NCBI GenBank assembly: GCA_046758085.1
Contig: JBHHZP010000079.1
Span: 1 to 16,182 of the forward strand
Length of the DNA stretch: 16,182 bases
Direction: 5' to 3'
From: VRUB01 sp046758085
GTDB taxonomy: Bacteria > Pseudomonadota > Gammaproteobacteria > Acidiferrobacterales > SPGG2
In this document: positions 12,333 through 16,182 of the stretch, one piece after another
Layout of the letters: each line of letters opens with the position of its first letter
Position numbering within the stretch: position 1 is the stretch's first letter
Translations under genes and position numbers: made by a program
The notes under the pieces: model-generated
Told to the model about the DNA's origin: nothing
Databases searched by the model: none
Seen by the model: the letters and a program-made list of their open reading frames with translations, nothing else

Positions 12333-13492
12333 CCCGATTACCGCTGGCCATCATCGCGCTACTGGGGATGCTGTCCCCCGCGTTCGCCGCTCACTCCGAG
12401 CTGCCGCAGCTGGAGTTGTTGGAGCCCGATAAGGCATTCAGCCTTTCCACGCGTGTGATCGACGCGCAAACGCTGGAGGCACGCTGGAGCATCGCCAAGG
12501 GCTACTACATGTACCGCGACAAATTCCGCTTCGAGCCCATGGACGATTCGCTTGATCTGGCTGCGGCGGTGCTGCCCAAGGGTAAGGAAAAGACCGACCC
12601 GTTTTTCGGTGCCACCGAGATCTACACCAAAGACGTAACTGTGCGCGTACCGATTGCACGCCGTGCGGACACTGCGCACGTAGCCACGGTCCAAGTGACG
12701 GCACAGGGCTGCAATGAACCCGTCGGGGTTTGTTATCCACCGATCACCAAGCAGGTGCGCTTCGACCTGCCGCCGCTCACCACGCCCGGCAACAGCGTGG
12801 CAAGCGAGCGTATTGAGAGCCTCAGGCAGCTGGGCGATCTCATCGGTGGGGCCGACGAGATCCAGGAGTTCTTGCACCCGGATCAGGCCTACGTACTGAG
12901 CGTCGAGCGTGTCACCGAAAACGAACTGCTGGCACGGTTCCTGATCACGCAGGGCTATTACCTTTATCGTGACAAGACCCGGTTCACGTTACGTGCGAGT
13001 GATGGCATGCCGGGCGATCGGCCCACGCTCGGTGCCTACGAGCTGCCGCCCGGCAAGCGCAAGCTGGATCCGTACTTTGGCGAGACCACAGTGTATTACC
13101 ACGAGGCTGCCGTGAGGCTGCCGCTGACAGCCGCGGCCGGCGCAAATGCCAACGTGCTGCTGCATGCGACCTATCAGGGATGTGCTGAGAAGGGCATCTG
13201 CTACCCGCCCATCTCCAAGGACTTTAATGTGCGCTTTGGTGGTGGCCAAATCATGGCGGTCGCGGCACTCGATGCGGACCGCGGAGTGCTCGCGGCGCCC
13301 GCCGCTCCCCTTCGGAGGGCGGCCCCGGTCGGGGGCGCTGGCAGCGAGCCGCAGGCGGCTGGTATAGGCACGGCACTGCGGGTGGCGTTGGCGCTCGTGG
13401 GCATCGCGCTGATGCTCACGCTCGTGATCTGGGTGGTCCGCCGGCATCGATTCGCACGCGCCTCATCGACGCGCGCGGCGGGAGGCGCATAG
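12329..13492 (+). CDS. Tandem DsbD alpha-domain protein with single C-terminal membrane anchor
   Basis: This 387-residue protein has a signal peptide (MTRLPLAIIALLGMLSPAFA, probable cleavage before AHSEL) and then two copies of the periplasmic DsbD N-terminal (alpha) domain. Module 1 (about 27-148) has ARWSIAKGYYMYRDKFRFE, the cap-loop-like DPFFG (90-94) and QGCNEPVGVCYPP with Cys128/Cys135. Module 2 (about 181-303) has ARFLITQGYYLYRDKTRF, DPYFG (247-251) and QGCAEKGICYPP with Cys285/Cys291. A low-complexity Ala/Pro/Gly linker leads to one membrane helix (about 347-370) and a basic tail, predicting a periplasmic body and cytoplasmic end. In normal DsbD, one alpha domain receives electrons from a thioredoxin-like gamma domain via an eight-helix beta domain and reduces DsbC, DsbG or CcmG; beta and gamma are absent, and the 240 bp downstream holds no remnant. 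Start 12329 has GGAAGGA upstream and overlaps the cutA stop. Confidence 0.9.
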   Translation: MTRLPLAIIALLGMLSPAFAAHSELPQLELLEPDKAFSLSTRVIDAQTLEARWSIAKGYYMYRDKFRFEPMDDSLDLAAAVLPKGKEKTDPFFGATEIYTKDVTVRVPIARRADTAHVATVQVTAQGCNEPVGVCYPPITKQVRFDLPPLTTPGNSVASERIESLRQLGDLIGGADEIQEFLHPDQAYVLSVERVTENELLARFLITQGYYLYRDKTRFTLRASDGMPGDRPTLGAYELPPGKRKLDPYFGETTVYYHEAAVRLPLTAAAGANANVLLHATYQGCAEKGICYPPISKDFNVRFGGGQIMAVAALDADRGVLAAPAAPLRRAAPVGGAGSEPQAAGIGTALRVALALVGIALMLTLVIWVVRRHRFARASSTRAAGGA

Positions 13493-13733
13493 ACGGACAA
13501 GACCAAAAGATGCACCAACCGTTGCCGTTATTTGCGGCGATCTCCCTTGAAATGCGGGTTAAATTCGGCTAATTGGTGAGTAACTGGACAACAATGCCCG
13601 GGCCGTGCAGAATCTGCTTTGATGCACTCGCGGACGTTCGATCACCAATAACATCGCCAACCACCGCTGAACCACCGATGAAATCCAGGCACAGGAAGTG
13701 TCGCCCACACCGAGCCCATACCGGAGAGCGCCG
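13493..13733. other. Spacer between dsbD-like gene and aroQ
   Basis: This 241-bp gap holds no recognisable gene and no trace of a DsbD membrane or thioredoxin domain in any frame I read. TCTCCCTTGAAAT at 13541-13553 resembles a sigma32 -35 element but lacks a matching CCCCAT. TTGAAA (13547-13552) with TAATTG 17 nt later is a weak sigma70 candidate for aroQ-accBC. No clear terminator follows the dsbD-like stop. Confidence 0.4.
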
Positions 13734-14174
13734 ATGGCCGAGCTACTAGTGCTGAACGGCCCGAACCTGAACCTTCTCGGAACCCGGGAGCCCGAGGTCT
13801 ACGGTCACGTCACGCTCGACGAAATCAATCAGCGCCTGGCCAAGCGCGCTGCCGCCGCCGGCCACCACATCGAGTTCTTCCAGAGCAATGCCGAGCACGA
13901 GCTCGTCGAGCGGGTACAGGCGGCGGTGAGTCAAAACGTGCGGTTCATTATCTTGAACCCGGCCGCCTTCACCCACACCAGTGTGGCGCTGCGTGACGCA
14001 CTGGCGGCGAGCGCGATCCCGTTTATTGAGGTGCACCTGTCGAATATTCATGCGCGCGAAGCGTTTCGCCACCAGTCCTACTTTTCCGAGATCGCGATCG
14101 GCGCGATCACCGGACTGGGCGCACAAGGCTATGAGCTCGCGCTTCAATATGCACTGGATCAACTGGGGCCCTAG
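13734..14174 (+). CDS. aroQ: Type II 3-dehydroquinate dehydratase
   Basis: This 146-residue cytoplasmic enzyme dehydrates 3-dehydroquinate to 3-dehydroshikimate, the third step of the shikimate pathway, as a dodecamer. The N-terminus AELLVLNGPNLNLLGTREP carries the catalytic Arg18, and EVYGHVTLDEI carries Tyr23. QSNAEHELVERVQ, ILNPAAFTHTSVALRDAL and EVHLSNIHAREAFRHQSY supply the substrate-binding Asn, His and Arg residues of the family. The ATG at 13734 is preceded by GGAGAG at 13722-13727; a GTG at 13698 would add 12 unlikely residues. accB begins 9 nt after its stop. The order aroQ-accB-accC is common in gammaproteobacteria. Confidence 0.96.
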   Translation: MAELLVLNGPNLNLLGTREPEVYGHVTLDEINQRLAKRAAAAGHHIEFFQSNAEHELVERVQAAVSQNVRFIILNPAAFTHTSVALRDALAASAIPFIEVHLSNIHAREAFRHQSYFSEIAIGAITGLGAQGYELALQYALDQLGP

Positions 14175-14183
14175 GACGCAAGG

Positions 14184-14630
14184 ATGGACATTCGCAAGAT
14201 TAAGAAGCTCATAGAAATGCTCGAGGAATCCAATCTCGGGGAGATCGAGATTCGCGAGGGCGAGGAGTCCATCCGGATTAGTCGTGTGAGCTCGTTGCCG
14301 GTGCCAGCCGCTGTCCCGATGGCGAGCGCGCCGGCCGTCGCGCCCGCGCACCCGGCCCCGGCGAAGCCGGGAGCACAAGAGCAAAAAGCGCCACCAGGCC
14401 ATGTGATCGTCTCTCCCATGGTCGGCACGTTCTACCGCGCCCCTTCCCCTGGCGCGACGCCGTTCGTCGAGGTCGACAGCCAGGTCAATGTGGGCGATAC
14501 GCTGTGCATCATCGAGGCCATGAAAATGTTGAATGAGATCGAGGCCGATAAGGCCGGTGTCGTACGTGCCATCCTCAAAGAAAACGGCCAGCCGGTCGAG
14601 TATGGCGAGTCACTGTTCGTGATCGAGTAG
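14184..14630 (+). CDS. accB: Biotin carboxyl carrier protein of acetyl-CoA carboxylase
   Basis: BCCP (148 residues) carries the biotin that shuttles CO2 from biotin carboxylase to the carboxyltransferase in the first committed step of fatty acid synthesis. The N-terminal helix-rich part MDIRKIKKLIEMLEESNLGE is typical. A mobile Ala/Pro-rich linker spans about 38-70 (PVPAAVPMASAPAVAPAHPA). The biotinyl domain follows, with SPMVGTFYRAPSPGATPF including the thumb loop, and EAMKMLNEIEAD in which Lys114 is biotinylated. Length is slightly below that of E. coli AccB, from a shorter linker. It lies between aroQ (9 nt) and accC (29 nt) and is certainly co-transcribed with both. BCCP also binds and inhibits its own expression in some bacteria; nothing here tests that. 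Confidence 0.97.
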   Translation: MDIRKIKKLIEMLEESNLGEIEIREGEESIRISRVSSLPVPAAVPMASAPAVAPAHPAPAKPGAQEQKAPPGHVIVSPMVGTFYRAPSPGATPFVEVDSQVNVGDTLCIIEAMKMLNEIEADKAGVVRAILKENGQPVEYGESLFVIE

Positions 14631-14659
14631 CGCCACTCGCCCGCCTTGGCGTTGTATCA

Positions 14660-16000
14660 ATGATCGAGAAAGTCGTGATCGCTAACCGGGGGGAGATCGC
14701 GCTGCGCATCCTACGCGCGTGTCGGATGCTCGGTATGCGGACAGTGGCATTGCATTCCGAGGCAGATCGCGATGCAAAGTACGTGCGCCTCTCGGATGAG
14801 TCGGTGTGCATCGGCCCGCCAAGCGCCATAGACAGCTATCTCAATGTGCCCGCCGTCATTAGTGCCGCTGAAGTAACCGACGCCGTGGCCATTCATCCCG
14901 GCTACGGTTTTCTAGCTGAAAATGCCGACTTTGCCGAACGTGTTGAGCGTAGCGGCTTTATTTACATTGGACCACGGCCGGAAACGCTGCGCCTCATGGG
15001 AGACAAGATCTCCGCGATTCAGGCCATGAAGAAATCGGGCGTGCCATGTGTACCAGGATCGGACGGTGGATTGGGCGACAACGCCAAAGAGAATCTGCGA
15101 CTGGCGGCGTCGATTGGTTATCCGGTGCTGATCAAGGCCGCGGGCGGCGGTGGCGGCAAGGGGATGCGAGTGGTCCATACCGAGGCGGCCCTGGCCAACG
15201 CCATCTCGCTGACCCGCACCGAGGCGGCCGCGGCCTTCGACAATGATACGGTGTACATGGAAAAGTATCTCGATAACCCGCGCCACATCGAGTTTCAAGT
15301 GCTTGCCGACGAGCACGGGCATGCGATACACCTGGGTGAGCGTGACTGCTCATTGCAGAGGCGCCACCAGAAGGTGCTGGAGGAGTCACCGGCCGCCGGC
15401 ATGGACGAGAAGCTACGCAACAAGATCGGCGAGCGCTGCGCCGAGGCCTGTCGTCGCATTGGTTATCGTGGCGCCGGCACGTTCGAATTCTTGTTTCAGG
15501 ACGACGAGTTCTACTTCATAGAGATGAATGCGCGAATCCAGGTCGAGCACCCGGTGACAGAGATGGTAACGGGGCTCGATATCGTACAGGAGCAGCTGCG
15601 CATTGCCGCAGGCAAGCGCCTCGAGTATCGGCAAAAAGACATCAGCCTGCGCGGTCATGCCATTGAATGCCGCATCAACGCCGAGGATCCCGAGACCTTC
15701 ATCCCCTCCCCGGGCTGCATCACGCAGTACCACCAGCCGGGCGGGCCCGGCGTGCGCGTGGACTCTCATATTTACAACAACTATATGGTCCCGCCCTATT
15801 ACGACTCGTTGGTGGCAAAACTGATCGTACACGGTGATTCACGCGAGATGGCCATGGCACGCATGCGAGTCGCGCTCTCCGAGATGGTGATCGAGGGCAT
15901 CAAAACGAATATCCCCATGCATGAGAGTATCCTCGCGGACGCCTCGTTCCAGGCCGGCGGGGTCAATATTCATTACCTGGAAAAAAAGCTGAATATGTAA
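14660..16000 (+). CDS. accC: Biotin carboxylase subunit of acetyl-CoA carboxylase
   Basis: This 446-residue ATP-grasp enzyme carboxylates the biotin on AccB using bicarbonate and ATP. It shows the N-terminal VIANRGEIALRILRACRMLG, HPGYGFLAENADFA (79-92), the glycine-rich ATP loop GGGGGKGMR (162-170), ERDCSLQRRHQKVLEESPA (227-245), and the catalytic block EMNARIQVEHPVTEM (288-302) with the metal-binding Glu288/Asn290 and the conserved Arg292 and Glu296. Length and ends are normal. Many gammaproteobacteria have prmA directly downstream; here the 128 bp after the stop hold a heptamer repeat, and the next start does not read like PrmA. Confidence 0.98.
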   Translation: MIEKVVIANRGEIALRILRACRMLGMRTVALHSEADRDAKYVRLSDESVCIGPPSAIDSYLNVPAVISAAEVTDAVAIHPGYGFLAENADFAERVERSGFIYIGPRPETLRLMGDKISAIQAMKKSGVPCVPGSDGGLGDNAKENLRLAASIGYPVLIKAAGGGGGKGMRVVHTEAALANAISLTRTEAAAAFDNDTVYMEKYLDNPRHIEFQVLADEHGHAIHLGERDCSLQRRHQKVLEESPAAGMDEKLRNKIGERCAEACRRIGYRGAGTFEFLFQDDEFYFIEMNARIQVEHPVTEMVTGLDIVQEQLRIAAGKRLEYRQKDISLRGHAIECRINAEDPETFIPSPGCITQYHQPGGPGVRVDSHIYNNYMVPPYYDSLVAKLIVHGDSREMAMARMRVALSEMVIEGIKTNIPMHESILADASFQAGGVNIHYLEKKLNM

Positions 16001-16010
16001 ATCCGAGCGC

Positions 16011-16036
16011 CAAGTAACAAGTTACAAGTTACAAGG
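16011..16036 (+). repeat. Tandem heptamer repeat downstream of accC
   Basis: CAAGTAA, CAAGTTA, CAAGTTA and CAAGG follow one another without a gap (three and a half units of 7 bp), beginning 10 nt after the accC stop. GTAAC (16014-16018) and GTTAC (16021-16025) are complementary, so the repeat can also fold. It has the same 7-bp period as the elements after glnA and the methyltransferase gene but a different word. Confidence 0.75.
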
Positions 16037-16128
16037 AAATCCAACTGCTGAATGCACCATGGACCATTGGTGTTCCACAAGTCCCGGCGTGAAATGCTGA
16101 AACTCCCCATAACAGAGAGGTCTTAGCA

Positions 16129-16182
16129 ATGGGCTCCGCCCGTCGGACATGGATTGCACCTTTGATTCCGAGACACGCCGTG
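16129..16182 (+). CDS. Possible start of an unidentified gene (cut by window end)
   Basis: ATG at 16129 is preceded by AGAGAGG about 8 nt upstream and opens a frame reading MGSARRTWIAPLIPRHAV to the window edge. Eighteen codons are too few for identification. It does not resemble PrmA, the usual neighbour of accC. It could be a real coding start or chance. Confidence 0.3.
   Translation, partial: MGSARRTWIAPLIPRHAV

Noticed and set aside
13493..13733. Remnant of the DsbD beta or gamma domain by frameshift
   Set aside because: Reading the spacer in all plus-strand frames shows no membrane segments or CxxC thioredoxin motif, so the tandem alpha protein does not look like a recently broken DsbD.
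16053..16074. NtrC-like site TGCACCA...TTGGTGTT after accC
   Set aside because: The distance between half-sites is too long for NtrC, and no nitrogen gene or sigma54 promoter is near.

Overview
The window is a dense stretch of core bacterial chromosome, most likely from a gammaproteobacterium that is neither enteric nor a typical pseudomonad. This rests on gene order recalled from known genomes, not on a search. The right half, groEL-groES-fxsA-cutA-dsbD position-aroQ-accB-accC, and the left half, glnE-ilvE-(zinc finger)-waaF, both match gammaproteobacterial arrangements. Most genes are GC-rich. No tRNA, rRNA, transposase, phage gene or CRISPR array is visible.

Layout. Positions 1-3237 are lipopolysaccharide and amino-acid genes on the minus strand: a cut-off O-antigen ligase-like gene, waaF, a small CHCC zinc-finger gene and ilvE. 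A small AT-richer DUF6165 gene on the plus strand is wedged between waaF and the zinc-finger gene. Positions 3303-6245 hold glnE (minus), which adenylylates glutamine synthetase. It faces away from its substrate gene glnA (6684-8099, plus) across a 438-bp spacer rich in inverted repeats. A class I-like O-methyltransferase follows. A strong terminator then closes groEL, read on the minus strand from groES. The groESL control region is unusually clear: a sigma70 promoter overlapping a perfect CIRCE operator, plus a sigma32-type promoter further downstream. Beyond it are fxsA (minus) and, on the plus strand, cutA overlapping a dsbD-like gene, then aroQ-accB-accC (shikimate pathway and the first step of fatty acid synthesis).

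What stands out. (1) The gene in the dsbD position encodes two tandem DsbD N-terminal (alpha) domains, each with its cysteine pair, on one C-terminal membrane anchor. The electron-transporting membrane domain and the thioredoxin domain are absent. (2) groES has two in-frame starts, each with a strong Shine-Dalgarno sequence at the same 8-nt spacing. (3) The 3' ends of glnA, the methyltransferase gene and accC all carry degenerate tandem repeats with a 7-bp period but different words. (4) A rho-independent terminator with no obvious gene lies upstream of fxsA, next to a consensus Shine-Dalgarno sequence that has no start codon.

How the genes work together. glnE and glnA form a nitrogen-assimilation pair. 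groESL and fxsA-cutA-dsbD keep the conserved neighbourhood of envelope and protein-quality genes. accB and accC encode two subunits of one enzyme. Everything here is read by eye from sequence; homology calls rest on recognised motifs.
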